NCBI RefSeq assembly: GCF_028728065.1
Contig: NZ_CP117812.1
Location: 186,001-250,000, forward strand
Direction: 5' to 3'
DNA from: Lentisphaera profundi
Lineage (GTDB): Bacteria > Verrucomicrobiota > Lentisphaeria > Lentisphaerales > Lentisphaeraceae
DNA: 64,000 nucleotides
The notes beneath the pieces are model-generated. The model ran no database searches. It was not told where the DNA came from and worked only from the letters and a program-made list of their open reading frames with translations. This document shows, piece by piece, positions 32,990 through 41,791 of the stretch. How positions within the stretch are numbered: the stretch's first letter is position 1; each line of letters begins with the position of its first letter. A program made the translations under genes and the position numbers.

Positions 32990-35014
32990 ATGAGTGTATT
33001 ACTAGATCGTTTAAATGATGAACAGCGTCAAGCAGTTATGACTACTGAAAAGCCTTTGTTAATTCTGGCAGGGGCGGGAACTGGCAAAACTATGGTGGTG
33101 ACGAGCCGTATTGCCTTTATTGTGCAGAGCGGACGCGCTGAACCGGACGAAATCCTTGCTGTGACCTTTACCAACAAAGCCGCGAACGAGATGAAAGAGC
33201 GCGCGGGCAAGCTTATTGGCCAGAAAGCCGTGAAAGACCTTTGGGTGAGTACTTTTCACTCATTTGGGATGAAAATTTTGCGTAAATACGCCTATCAGGC
33301 CGGGTATGCACCCAATTTCACCTTAGCGGAATATGGAGATCAGGTTGGTTTAGTTAAGCAAGGACTTAATGAACTGGGGTTAATTGAAGATGGGATGAGT
33401 CAGGATCCCAAAGCACTTCTTTCTTTAATCAGTATGGCAAAAGCAAAAAATCAGACACCGGAGGACTTGGAAGAATCGGGGGATGCTTGGGAGCAACGTG
33501 TAGGATCTATCTATCGTTATTATCAAGAATACTTGCATGCACTCAATATTATGGACTTTGATGATTTGTTGATGCTCACCGTGCGCTTACTACAAAAGGA
33601 TGAAAAAGTTCGCAGTTTACTGCAACAAAAATTCAAATACGTGATGGTAGATGAATTTCAGGATACAAATCATATTCAGATGGAATTATTGCATGCTCTG
33701 CTACCAAAAGAGAATCCCAATATTTGTGTCGTGGGTGACGATGATCAATCTATCTATAGCTGGCGTGGTGCTGAAGTAGCCAATATTCTTTCTTTTCCTG
33801 AGATCTTCCCCGGGGGGACTTTAATCAAGCTGGAGCAAAATTACCGCTCCACCAATGTGATTTTGAATGCGGCTAATAAAGTGATTAGTATTAACTCGCA
33901 GCGGCATGTTAAAAACCTATGGTCAGCACAAGAAGGCGGAGAAAAACTCAAAGTAGTGGCCTGTGGAAGTGAAGAGCGCGAAGCAAAAACTATTGCTGAT
34001 TCGATTTTAAATAAAGTAAATGGTCGTGAAAATACCTATGGTGATTGTGCTATCTTGTACCGCTCGAATCATCAGAGCCGTGCGTTAGAAGATGCGATGC
34101 GCCGAGGACGCATTCCCTATAAAGTCATTGGAGACACCTCTTTTTATGAACGAAAAGAAGTTCGTGATGCCTTCGCATTTTTAAAGATAATTCAAAATCC
34201 CCGCGACGATTTCTCCTTTTTACGAGTCTTAGATGTACCGCCTCGTGGGATTGGGCCGCGAACCATAAAAACTTTGCGCGAGAAAGCAGTAGAACACAAA
34301 ACCTCGGTATATGATCTGGTATGTAATCAGGAATTCATGGAGAATTTTGGGCGTTCTAGTGATGCGGTAGTTAAATTCAATAATCGTGTCGCAGAGTTTC
34401 GGGAGAAATTCCAAGAACAGACTTCCTTAGCCAAGTTAGTTGATGATTATTTTGAAGGCGTAGGCTATATAGAAGGCTTAGGGCGTATGTATAAGCCGCG
34501 GGAAGATGCTGAAAAGCGTTATAAGAATGTGATAGAGATTGTGCATACTATTGAAGCTCGCGAAAAGGATGAAAAGCGTTGCATCCCTTTACAAGAGTAT
34601 TTAGAAGCAGTGGGTTTAATGGAAGAGTATCGTCGTCGCCAAGAGAAAGATGAAGATCCTAATACAGTGATGTTATTAACGGTACATGCCTCTAAAGGTT
34701 TAGAATTCCCTTGTGTTTATGTAACGGGAATGGAGAAAAATTTGTTTCCTCATGAAAAGTCATCGGGTTTAAAGGCTTTGGCGGAGGAGCGTCGACTTTT
34801 TTATGTTGCCCTAACGCGTGCCAAGAGTGATTTGATTTTGACTTGGGCAAAGATGCGCAAAGCTGGACGACGCATGAGTCAACGTATGCCCTCGCAGTTT
34901 TTAGGTGAGTTACCGGCAGATTTGGTTGACCATTGCCGGCCTCAGGATTTGCTGAAAAAACTTAGTAAAGAAGAATTCTTGGCACAATTAAAAACGCTTA
35001 AATTTGATAAGTAA
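32990..35014 (+). CDS. UvrD/Rep-family ATP-dependent DNA helicase
   Basis: A 674-residue superfamily 1A helicase: Q motif LNDEQRQAV, Walker A GAGTGKT, motif Ia TFTNKAANEM, motif II DEFQDTN, motif III GDDDQSIYSWRGA, motif IV QNYRS, motif V TVHASKGLEF and motif VI VALTRAKSDL. The length and order fit Rep/PcrA/UvrD, which unwind DNA 3' to 5' in repair and replication restart. It shows no exonuclease domain. It stands alone, divergent from tRNA-Lys/rpmB, followed after 105 nt by an ECF sigma gene. Confidence 0.95.
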   Translation: MSVLLDRLNDEQRQAVMTTEKPLLILAGAGTGKTMVVTSRIAFIVQSGRAEPDEILAVTFTNKAANEMKERAGKLIGQKAVKDLWVSTFHSFGMKILRKYAYQAGYAPNFTLAEYGDQVGLVKQGLNELGLIEDGMSQDPKALLSLISMAKAKNQTPEDLEESGDAWEQRVGSIYRYYQEYLHALNIMDFDDLLMLTVRLLQKDEKVRSLLQQKFKYVMVDEFQDTNHIQMELLHALLPKENPNICVVGDDDQSIYSWRGAEVANILSFPEIFPGGTLIKLEQNYRSTNVILNAANKVISINSQRHVKNLWSAQEGGEKLKVVACGSEEREAKTIADSILNKVNGRENTYGDCAILYRSNHQSRALEDAMRRGRIPYKVIGDTSFYERKEVRDAFAFLKIIQNPRDDFSFLRVLDVPPRGIGPRTIKTLREKAVEHKTSVYDLVCNQEFMENFGRSSDAVVKFNNRVAEFREKFQEQTSLAKLVDDYFEGVGYIEGLGRMYKPREDAEKRYKNVIEIVHTIEAREKDEKRCIPLQEYLEAVGLMEEYRRRQEKDEDPNTVMLLTVHASKGLEFPCVYVTGMEKNLFPHEKSSGLKALAEERRLFYVALTRAKSDLILTWAKMRKAGRRMSQRMPSQFLGELPADLVDHCRPQDLLKKLSKEEFLAQLKTLKFDK

Positions 35015-35119
35015 AAGCACGGCTTTTGTAAAAAAGTTAGGAAAAGTTATATTGCTAGGACAATAAGTGATAAAGTTTTACGTCTTAAGACTAAGAAACT
35101 AAAAATCGAGATAAGCAGT

Positions 35120-35665
35120 ATGCAGAGTGATAAGCAAGTTATAAAAAAATACTTAAATGGTGATGATAGCGCATTTGACGAACTTTATGGTCGTTATCGT
35201 TTACCCTTGTATGCTTACCTCAGCCGACTTGCTCCAGGGCAAAGTCAGCTCGTGGATGATCTTTTTCAAAAAACATGGATGAAGGTCGTCGCTTATTTGC
35301 CTCGTTATGAAGATCGCCAGACCTTTTTAGCTTGGAGTATGCGCATCTCGCATAATTTACTCATCGATCATTTTCGAAAAGAAAATCGTCGTTATATGGA
35401 TGAATTACCAGAGGATGTGTCCTGTTCGGATCATGTTCCAGGGGAGAGTTTAGTTTTTGGTGAATTGAGTGATGCGCTTAAAAGGGCCATCTCTAAGTTG
35501 CCCAATGAGCAGCGCCAAGTACTGGATTTACGCCAAGAAAACATACCTTTTAAAGAAATAGCAGTCATCCAAGGCGTGAGTCTAAATACCGCACTTGGCC
35601 GTATGCATTACGCAGTGAAACGCCTACGTGACTTATTGAAGTCTTGGGATCAGCCTCATGGATAA
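35120..35665 (+). CDS. ECF RNA polymerase sigma factor
   Basis: A 181-residue classical ECF factor: region 2 with DDSAFDELYGRYRLPLYAYL, DLFQKTWMKVVAYLPRY, TFLAWSMRISHNLLIDHFRK, and region 4 with LPNEQRQVLDLRQENIPFKEIAVIQGVSLNTALGRMHYAVKRLR (quoted in part). It differs from the two kinase-linked ECFs in the window, which lack the L-P-x-x-Q-R-x-V region 4 entry. Its stop overlaps the start of a 46-residue membrane protein gene by 8 nt, suggesting that protein is its partner or a reduced anti-sigma factor. Confidence 0.92.
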   Translation: MQSDKQVIKKYLNGDDSAFDELYGRYRLPLYAYLSRLAPGQSQLVDDLFQKTWMKVVAYLPRYEDRQTFLAWSMRISHNLLIDHFRKENRRYMDELPEDVSCSDHVPGESLVFGELSDALKRAISKLPNEQRQVLDLRQENIPFKEIAVIQGVSLNTALGRMHYAVKRLRDLLKSWDQPHG

Positions 35666-35798
35666 TGAGCCACCACTCGAAACGGATCGCTTTATCAAGG
35701 CCTATGCACGTGAAAATAGACCTAAGAACTTATGGCAGAAATTCTGGCCTTGGAGTTTTGCCTTACTTTTAGGGTGTGGAGTTTTTTACGCTCTGTAG
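35658..35798 (+). CDS. Small single-pass membrane protein coupled to the ECF gene
   Basis: A 46-residue protein, MDNEPPLETDRFIKAYAREN, a basic stretch RPKNLWQKFWPW, then one hydrophobic segment SFALLLGCGVFYAL at the C-terminus. The ATG (35658) lies inside the last codons of the ECF gene, a layout typical of sigma/anti-sigma pairs. The N-terminal part is much shorter than known anti-sigma domains. Topology with the N-terminus inside follows from the basic residues. It overlaps the end of the convergent cyclase gene by 13 nt. I infer an anti-sigma or membrane-tether role; the sequence alone does not prove it is made. Confidence 0.6.
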   Translation: MDNEPPLETDRFIKAYARENRPKNLWQKFWPWSFALLLGCGVFYAL

Positions 35799-36907
35799 TA
35801 TTTGACTTTGTAGTCAAATCCCTTGACCTCAGCCTCTTCAACAAAACTTACTTCTTTATCGCATGTAATTTGTAGTTTTACATTGTGAGAAATCAAAATT
35901 TCATTGGGTCCAGCTTTGGCGCAGAGTCTTGCAGCCATGTTAGTTACAGGGCCAATAGCGGCGTAATCGAGTCGCCCTTCAAAGCCGATCGTTCCTGTCG
36001 TGGCTTCACCGGTAGCAATTCCCATTGACATATCTAAGGGTAGTAGTTCACCGTGTTCAATTTTTTCTTGCTCATATACCGTTCGTATTTCTCTTGCCAT
36101 ATCAAGCGCTACCGTTGAATGATCAAGGATGGTGTTCGGCGCTCCGATAATGCACATCAGTCCATCGCCGGTAAAACGTTCAATAGTCGCCTGATGTTTG
36201 AAAATCACAGGGCCAATCGTCTTATGAAAATGCTGGAGGCTGGTCATTAAACTTTCAGGGCTAGCAGAGTTGGCATAGGCAGTGAATCCCCTAAGGTCTA
36301 AAAAGAGTACCGATATTTTGCGACGTTCGCTAATGGTGAGTAAATCTTTAGATTCAGTCATCAAAGAATCGATAACTTGTGGCGCCATAAAACGTTTGAG
36401 ACGGTTCGATTGCTCTAGTTCATTCACTTGCTCTTTTACAGTGACTTCGAGGCCCTTGTTGAGACTATCTAATTGTGCATTGACATGGCGAAGTTGAGCA
36501 TAGGTGTCTCGAAGTTTTAAAGTGGCTTGCATACGAGCAAGCATCTCTAAATGATGATAGGGTTTTTTGATAAAATCATCGGCGCCCAACATAAAGCCTT
36601 TGATGAGTACATCACTTGAACTTGTGGCGGTTAAAATAATAATCCCGGTATGAATGAGGCTGGGCTCTTGTCGGATTTCTTGAAGTACTTCAACGCCGTT
36701 GATATCGGGGAGAGAAAGGTCGAGTAAGACGAGGTCGGGTTTTTCTTCAAAACAGATTTCTAGAGCAGACCTACCTGTATAGGCACCAAGTACTTTATAG
36801 TTTTGTGAAGTGAGTAAAGATTTTAGAATGAAAACATTATCTTCTAAATCATCAACAATGAGTACCGTGTGTTGTCCGCTATCTTTTAAAGAGTCTTTTA
36901 AGCGCAT
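35786..36907 (-). CDS. Response regulator with class III adenylate/guanylate cyclase domain
   Basis: A 373-residue protein. Residues about 14-130 form a receiver domain (TVLIVDDLEDN, phospho-acceptor Asp in LVLLDLSLPD, switch residues T-A and K-K-P). A coiled coil joins it to a class III cyclase domain (about 190-370). Metal-binding Asp residues are in VLFLDLRGFTAY and FTGDGLM; DYAAIGPVTNMAARL gives the base-contact Asp and the transition-state Asn and Arg. The Lys usually found three residues before GDG is Arg here (IERFTGDG), so the preferred nucleotide is uncertain. Phosphorylation by an unlinked histidine kinase probably sets cyclic nucleotide output. It is convergent with the ECF/small membrane protein pair. 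Confidence 0.88.
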   Translation of the reverse strand: MRLKDSLKDSGQHTVLIVDDLEDNVFILKSLLTSQNYKVLGAYTGRSALEICFEEKPDLVLLDLSLPDINGVEVLQEIRQEPSLIHTGIIILTATSSSDVLIKGFMLGADDFIKKPYHHLEMLARMQATLKLRDTYAQLRHVNAQLDSLNKGLEVTVKEQVNELEQSNRLKRFMAPQVIDSLMTESKDLLTISERRKISVLFLDLRGFTAYANSASPESLMTSLQHFHKTIGPVIFKHQATIERFTGDGLMCIIGAPNTILDHSTVALDMAREIRTVYEQEKIEHGELLPLDMSMGIATGEATTGTIGFEGRLDYAAIGPVTNMAARLCAKAGPNEILISHNVKLQITCDKEVSFVEEAEVKGFDYKVKYYRA

Positions 36908-37029
36908 AAAAATATTATTTTGTCGTTAATGTTACAAAGTTGTGTGAGTTTTACGATAGACATAGCGATAATGTAACATTATTATTCCATGGAACCAAGC
37001 AATAAAATATGATAAAGGGGAATTAGGTC

Positions 37030-37749
37030 GTGAAAAGAAGAGGCGCCAAAGAAGAAGACGGTAAGATGAGTCCAGATGCGGCGCGCTTAATGATGGCTAT
37101 GGGTTTTTTACAGATGTTCAATCCAAAAGGTGGGGTTGATGATGTCATGGAGAAAGCTCTTAGTGTCTACATGGAAATGACCGGTTTAGAACGTGGTTTT
37201 GCCTTTATCAATGCGGGCGAAAATGGTGAAGAAGATTTACGTGAATGTGCTCGTGTTCAACCTAAGCCAGGTGATGCTTCCTATAACTTGAGCCGAAGCT
37301 TTATAAAGTTGGCGATCGAGAAGAAAAAAATCATTATTGAAGATGCCTTGGATCAAGCAGTAGAAAAATCACAAACAGTCGTAGACTTCAAAATATGTTC
37401 AGCTGTCGTCGTACCTGTATTTATTGACGACGAACTCAAAGCTGTGTTCTATATGGATAAGCAATTAGCTTCTAAAAAATTGCCAATGCATTTGAGTTAC
37501 TCGACACGTCTCCTTAGAGATTTGATTGCCCGTGCGCTATCACGTGAAATTGCTGGTGTAGGCAAAGCTAACCTAGATCAATATAGTGATTTTCTTCGTC
37601 AAATACTTAATGAAATGGAAATTGTCGTTGAAAACTTAGGTGTAATTACCGATGCTTTCACTGACTATGAATTAAGTGACATTAAAGAAGGTATCGATAG
37701 TCAAGTAGCGAAACTTGATGAAGTACTTGAGGCCTTAGCACAAGTTTAG
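37030..37749 (+). CDS. GAF-domain protein
   Basis: A 239-residue soluble protein with GTG start at 37030. Residues about 30-180 fit a GAF domain: VDDVMEKALSVYMEMTGLERGFAFI, KIIIEDALDQ, VVDFKICSAVVVPVFIDDELKAVFYMDKQL (quoted in part). The C-terminal 60 residues are helical. There is no output domain, so it may be a ligand or redox sensor acting through a partner. It is divergent from the receiver-cyclase with 122 nt between; GAF domains often bind cyclic nucleotides, which makes that neighbour interesting. Confidence 0.75.
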   Translation: MKRRGAKEEDGKMSPDAARLMMAMGFLQMFNPKGGVDDVMEKALSVYMEMTGLERGFAFINAGENGEEDLRECARVQPKPGDASYNLSRSFIKLAIEKKKIIIEDALDQAVEKSQTVVDFKICSAVVVPVFIDDELKAVFYMDKQLASKKLPMHLSYSTRLLRDLIARALSREIAGVGKANLDQYSDFLRQILNEMEIVVENLGVITDAFTDYELSDIKEGIDSQVAKLDEVLEALAQV

Positions 37750-37832
37750 AAAGTTCTAAACTCTTTTGCCATTTGATTTAGAAGTAGCCCTCAGACTCCT
37801 TGGAACAAGAAGACTGAGTAAACCCCTTATAT

Positions 37833-39212
37833 CTATTTGGCAGCTTTCTTTACAGCACGAGCCACTTTACGAGCTACGTCTTTATTAAAGACGCCTGGAA
37901 TAATATATTCAGCACATAGTTCACTACTTTTTACTGTGTCCGCAATGGCAGTAGCGGCAGCCAATTTCATTTTTTCAGTAATGGATGTCGCACGACATTT
38001 AAGTGCGCCTTTAAAAATCCCAGGGAAACAGAGAACGTTGTTGAGTTGATTAGGATAATCACTCCGTCCTGTGGCCATGACAGCTACATGGGGTAGGGCA
38101 ATTTCGGGCATGATTTCTGGAGTCGGATTAGACATCGCAAAAACGATCGGGTCTTTGGCCATCTTTTTGACTTGCTCAAGCGAAAGTACTCCAGGACCAG
38201 ATAAACCAACAAATAAATCGGCATCCTTAATCGCTTCATCCATGGATCCTTGAATTTTGTGCGGATTCGTCATTTCTGCATAGGCCTGTTTTTCCTCATT
38301 CATATTATCTCGACCAGGATATAGAATGCCAGTGCGATCGAGACCAATGATATTTTTGAGACCTAAATCAAGCATCATTTTGGTGCAGGCAGTCCCCGCC
38401 GCGCCGACGCCGGCAACCACAGCTTTAATATCTTTAGGTTTTTTATTGACAAATTTTAGAGCATTGATAAGGCCTGCAATGAGCACAATAGCGGTGCCGT
38501 GCTGATCGTCGTGAAAGACAGGAATATTGAGTTCTTCTTGTAAACGTCGTTCAATCTCGAAGCAACGTGGTGCGGAAATATCTTCTAAATTAATACCTCC
38601 AAAACCCGGTGCAATAGCTTTCACCGTACGAATGATTTCTTCCGTATCAGTGGTATTTAAACAGATAGGGAAGGCATCAACACCGCCGAATTCTTTAAAA
38701 AGCATAGCTTTGCCTTCCATGACGGGCATGGCAGCTTCGGGGCCAATATCGCCAAGGCCAAGTACTGCAGTGCCATCAGAGACGATCGCAACAGTATTTT
38801 TTTTGATCGTAAGGTTATGAGCTAGTTGAGGGTCTTTATGAATAGCTTGGCAAACACGAGCAACGCCAGGGGTGTAAGCCATCGATAATTCATCGCGAGA
38901 TTTGAGCGGGAAGCGACTATTGACTTCAATTTTCCCGCCGAGGTGCATGAGGAAGACGCGGTCAGAACTATGAACGACTTTGATACCGGGTTCATTGCTT
39001 AGGGCGGTTATAATCGTTTGTTTATGTTCGTCGCTACTTGTGTCGACCGTCACATCACGAGTGATTTTCCCTTTATTAATCTTGACTATGTCAATAGCGC
39101 CTATGTTGCCTCCAGTAGTGCCAATAATTTCTGTGGCACGAGCAAAAAGGCCTGGCTGATGATTCATTTGTAAACGTAGAGTAATAGAATGACTGGCACC
39201 GGTATTTGGCAT
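37833..39212 (-). CDS. Malic enzyme with N-terminal ACT domain
   Basis: A 459-residue protein. Residues about 8-80 are an ACT domain (ITLRLQMNHQPGLFARATEII). The malic enzyme part follows: SRDELSMAYTPGVARVC, GDIGPEAAMPVMEGKAMLFKEF, INLEDISAPRCFEIE, the catalytic VFHDDQHGTAIV and the NAD(P)-binding VVAGVGAAGTA. It decarboxylates malate to pyruvate. It lacks the phosphotransacetylase extension of MaeB. The ACT domain suggests amino acid control. With the PPi-PEPCK-like gene it forms part of the PEP/pyruvate/C4-acid node. Confidence 0.93.
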   Translation of the reverse strand: MPNTGASHSITLRLQMNHQPGLFARATEIIGTTGGNIGAIDIVKINKGKITRDVTVDTSSDEHKQTIITALSNEPGIKVVHSSDRVFLMHLGGKIEVNSRFPLKSRDELSMAYTPGVARVCQAIHKDPQLAHNLTIKKNTVAIVSDGTAVLGLGDIGPEAAMPVMEGKAMLFKEFGGVDAFPICLNTTDTEEIIRTVKAIAPGFGGINLEDISAPRCFEIERRLQEELNIPVFHDDQHGTAIVLIAGLINALKFVNKKPKDIKAVVAGVGAAGTACTKMMLDLGLKNIIGLDRTGILYPGRDNMNEEKQAYAEMTNPHKIQGSMDEAIKDADLFVGLSGPGVLSLEQVKKMAKDPIVFAMSNPTPEIMPEIALPHVAVMATGRSDYPNQLNNVLCFPGIFKGALKCRATSITEKMKLAAATAIADTVKSSELCAEYIIPGVFNKDVARKVARAVKKAAK

Positions 39213-39295
39213 AAGAAAGTCCCTAAATGATTTAGATAATTAATTGAACGAAGCATAAACGAAAATAGCAGTAAAAAAAAGAGTCTTATTTGAAA

Positions 39296-40912
39296 TTAGA
39301 TGATGTTTTCAGCACAAAGCTCCATGGAGCCTTCCTTTTTTGGGAAAACGGAAAGTGATTCGCTCGCAAAGCCAGCGCCTGCAGAAGTATAGAAATTGAA
39401 GATGTAGTCAACGCCGTTCTCTTTGAGTAACTGTTCATCTTCTTTGTATTTCACAGTGGCAAAAATTTTACCACTAAATTTATTTGAGCGTAATTGTTGA
39501 GCGGCAAATAGGTTATTTGAGGTCTGTGGCATACTGAGTAAAACCATGTAGATGGAAGGGTGATTAATACAGAATCGTTCCCAGAAATCGGGATCGACTG
39601 AGTTGGCCAATATAGCATGTCGATTGTTTTTCAAGTGGCGCTTCACTACTGAGGAATCATTGTCAAAGCCGACTATTTTATCGACGCCTTGACTGACGAA
39701 TTCATCGTAAGCACCTGTTCCAAGACGACCTAGCCCAATGATAATAATATTGACATCTCCAGGATCGATAATTGTTTCTTCGGGGAGGCGTATTTTAGAC
39801 TCGAATTTTTTTGCTTTGCTGATGGTAAAAGCAATTAATTTTTCAGTATTAGCGGAAATAGGAGAGGCATAGAGAAAACTGATGGCGAGAGAAAGGGCAA
39901 TGATAGTGAGCCATTCTGGCGAGAGAACTTGGGTGTCGACGCCGACTTTAGCCACAATGAGTCCAAACTCAGAATAATTAAAGAGCAAGGCAGATGAGAG
40001 GATTGCAGTACGGCTAGTGACCCTGAATTTGGTGAGTAGAAGGAAGAAGAGACCGGCTTTCAATGGAAGTACTAATGAGAGTATGATTGCAATAATAATG
40101 ATATTTGAATCGGGTAAGCCATTGAGGCCAATGGAAAGGAAGAATCCCACGAGAAAGAGATCTTTAAAATTAAAGAGTTCTTTGGCAAGGTTAGTAGCGT
40201 ATTTATGTTTGGCAAGCATGATGCCAAGGATCAGTGCTCCTAGATCTCCTTTGATGCCAAAGGAGTCAAATAAAACAGCCCCGCCAAGGGCAATGAGTAA
40301 GCCGAATAAAAGTAAGAGTTCACCCTGTTGAATAAAGTTTAAAAACTTTTTCATGAGCAGATAAATGGGGTAGAGTCCAACTAAGAGTGCCAAGGCCCAG
40401 GGAGAAGGGACCTCGCCCGTCGATGCGGCTAGATAAATGACAGCGGCACCATCTTGGATAATTAAAATCCCAACAGCCAGGGTGCCGTAAAAGGAATTCA
40501 TCGCCCCTTTTTCTTCGAGTACCTTAACGACAAAAACGGTGCTCGAAAAACTTAAGGCAAAGCCGATGAGCACAATGGCCTTAAGGTCTAGGCCACTCAA
40601 GTGGCTGAGGCCGGTGGCAGAGAGTAAAAATATTAAGCCTGACATAGCGACGGTAATTAAAGCCATGTGACCTAAGCCTGTAGCCCAAATAGGTACTTTT
40701 AGTAGATTGCTAACTTTGAGTTTCAGGCCAATGGTGAAGAGTAGTAGGGTGACGCCGAGATCGGCAAATTGATTGAGCGCATCACGATCATCAAAGCCGA
40801 TGACTGGTAACAGAAAACCTGCAGCTAAGTAGCCTATGAGTGGTGGGAGTTTAATGATTTTTGCAAGGGTTCCAAAAAAGAAGGCAATACCCAACCAAAT
40901 AATAGCACTCAT
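39296..40912 (-). CDS. KefB-type potassium/proton antiporter (CPA2) with TrkA-N domain
   Basis: A 538-residue membrane protein. About 11-12 hydrophobic segments (residues 1-370) include PPLIGYLAAGFLLP, FADLGVTLLLFTIGLKL and GFALSFSSTVFVVKVLEEKG, the CPA2 motifs. A cytosolic Rossmann RCK domain follows (NIIIIGLGRLGTGAYDEF, FDNDSSVVKRHLKN). It exchanges K+ or Na+ for H+ and is gated by nucleotide. It overlaps the upstream channel gene by 4 nt, so both are made together. Confidence 0.9.
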   Translation of the reverse strand: MSAIIWLGIAFFFGTLAKIIKLPPLIGYLAAGFLLPVIGFDDRDALNQFADLGVTLLLFTIGLKLKVSNLLKVPIWATGLGHMALITVAMSGLIFLLSATGLSHLSGLDLKAIVLIGFALSFSSTVFVVKVLEEKGAMNSFYGTLAVGILIIQDGAAVIYLAASTGEVPSPWALALLVGLYPIYLLMKKFLNFIQQGELLLLFGLLIALGGAVLFDSFGIKGDLGALILGIMLAKHKYATNLAKELFNFKDLFLVGFFLSIGLNGLPDSNIIIIAIILSLVLPLKAGLFFLLLTKFRVTSRTAILSSALLFNYSEFGLIVAKVGVDTQVLSPEWLTIIALSLAISFLYASPISANTEKLIAFTISKAKKFESKIRLPEETIIDPGDVNIIIIGLGRLGTGAYDEFVSQGVDKIVGFDNDSSVVKRHLKNNRHAILANSVDPDFWERFCINHPSIYMVLLSMPQTSNNLFAAQQLRSNKFSGKIFATVKYKEDEQLLKENGVDYIFNFYTSAGAGFASESLSVFPKKEGSMELCAENII

Positions 40913-41613
40913 TCTTTATTCTTTTTAGCCTTTAAATGAAAATGGCTATTACTAGCCGAACTAATAATACCAGCAACAATGACGACGAGATAGATCTGAC
41001 CAATTAAGGCTTCGGTGATACAGAGCATACGAGAGAGGCCATCGCGTGGATGGATATCACCATAACCAAGAGTGGAGAGAGTCACAAAGCTATGATACAT
41101 TAAATCGAACATGTGGGGGAGTCCAGATTCCTTGTTCAGTTCCATTAAAACCCTTGTTTCGGGGAACGAAAAAGAACCCGGGTGCTTTAATTCAAGCAAA
41201 GTATAGAAATAGGTAAAGGCAATGCCAATCATTAAATAGGTACACAAACTAGCCGCTAATTTGTTGTAGAGTGAATGATCTATGCGTAAAACTTCACGGG
41301 TAATGATGAAAATATAAAAAGTGTAGAAAAGTGAACCAGAGATTAATAATATTTCGGGTGAACTATAGAGATGGTTGGAGTGAACCCAATAAGATATCAC
41401 CGCGGGGAAACTGAGGACAGCAGAAATGGCCAATAAATGTTTTTCTTTTCGACACGTAAAAATGGCCGTTCCCAAGATGCATGAATAGGCGATACTGGAA
41501 AAGAATTCTGCGCCAGGAAAGTCAGTTGCTCTGAAAGGAGCAAGAAACAGAAAGATCCCTAAACTACTGAGTAGCCAGATATATTTATTTTTTGTGTAAA
41601 TTGTTTTATCCAT
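40909..41613 (-). CDS. Potassium channel (two-pore-helix Ion_trans_2 type)
   Basis: A 234-residue membrane protein with about six hydrophobic segments. The pore near the C-terminus reads YHSFVTLSTLGYGDIHPRDGLSRM, with the K+ selectivity filter T-L-G-Y-G-D, followed by the last helix. There is no RCK domain of its own; the coupled antiporter supplies one in a separate chain. The ATGA overlap with the next gene indicates coupled translation. Confidence 0.88.
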   Translation of the reverse strand: MDKTIYTKNKYIWLLSSLGIFLFLAPFRATDFPGAEFFSSIAYSCILGTAIFTCRKEKHLLAISAVLSFPAVISYWVHSNHLYSSPEILLISGSLFYTFYIFIITREVLRIDHSLYNKLAASLCTYLMIGIAFTYFYTLLELKHPGSFSFPETRVLMELNKESGLPHMFDLMYHSFVTLSTLGYGDIHPRDGLSRMLCITEALIGQIYLVVIVAGIISSASNSHFHLKAKKNKE

Positions 41614-41635
41614 GAATGGAATCTAACTTTGTATT

Positions 41636-41739
41636 GATAAGGCTCAAGTAAGAGGGGCCGGATAATTCAAAGAAATCAACGAATTAATGGGGGAGAATAC
41701 CTAGAATGGCTTTAGTTTAGAAAAGACAAAGTTAATTTT
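41636..41739 (+). repeat. Upstream copy of a ~100-nt intergenic repeat
   Basis: Starts GATAAGGCTCAAGTAAGAGG, has GATAATTCAA in the middle, and ends with CCTAGAATGGCTTTAGTTTA and an AATTTT. It matches 43069-43160 in order over its whole length, with small gaps. It separates the channel gene from the CPA1 antiporter gene. Confidence 0.6.
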
Positions 41740-41791
41740 CAGGTAAAAACTATATGGTATATACATTTTGTATCAGCTAGGGAGGTGATAA

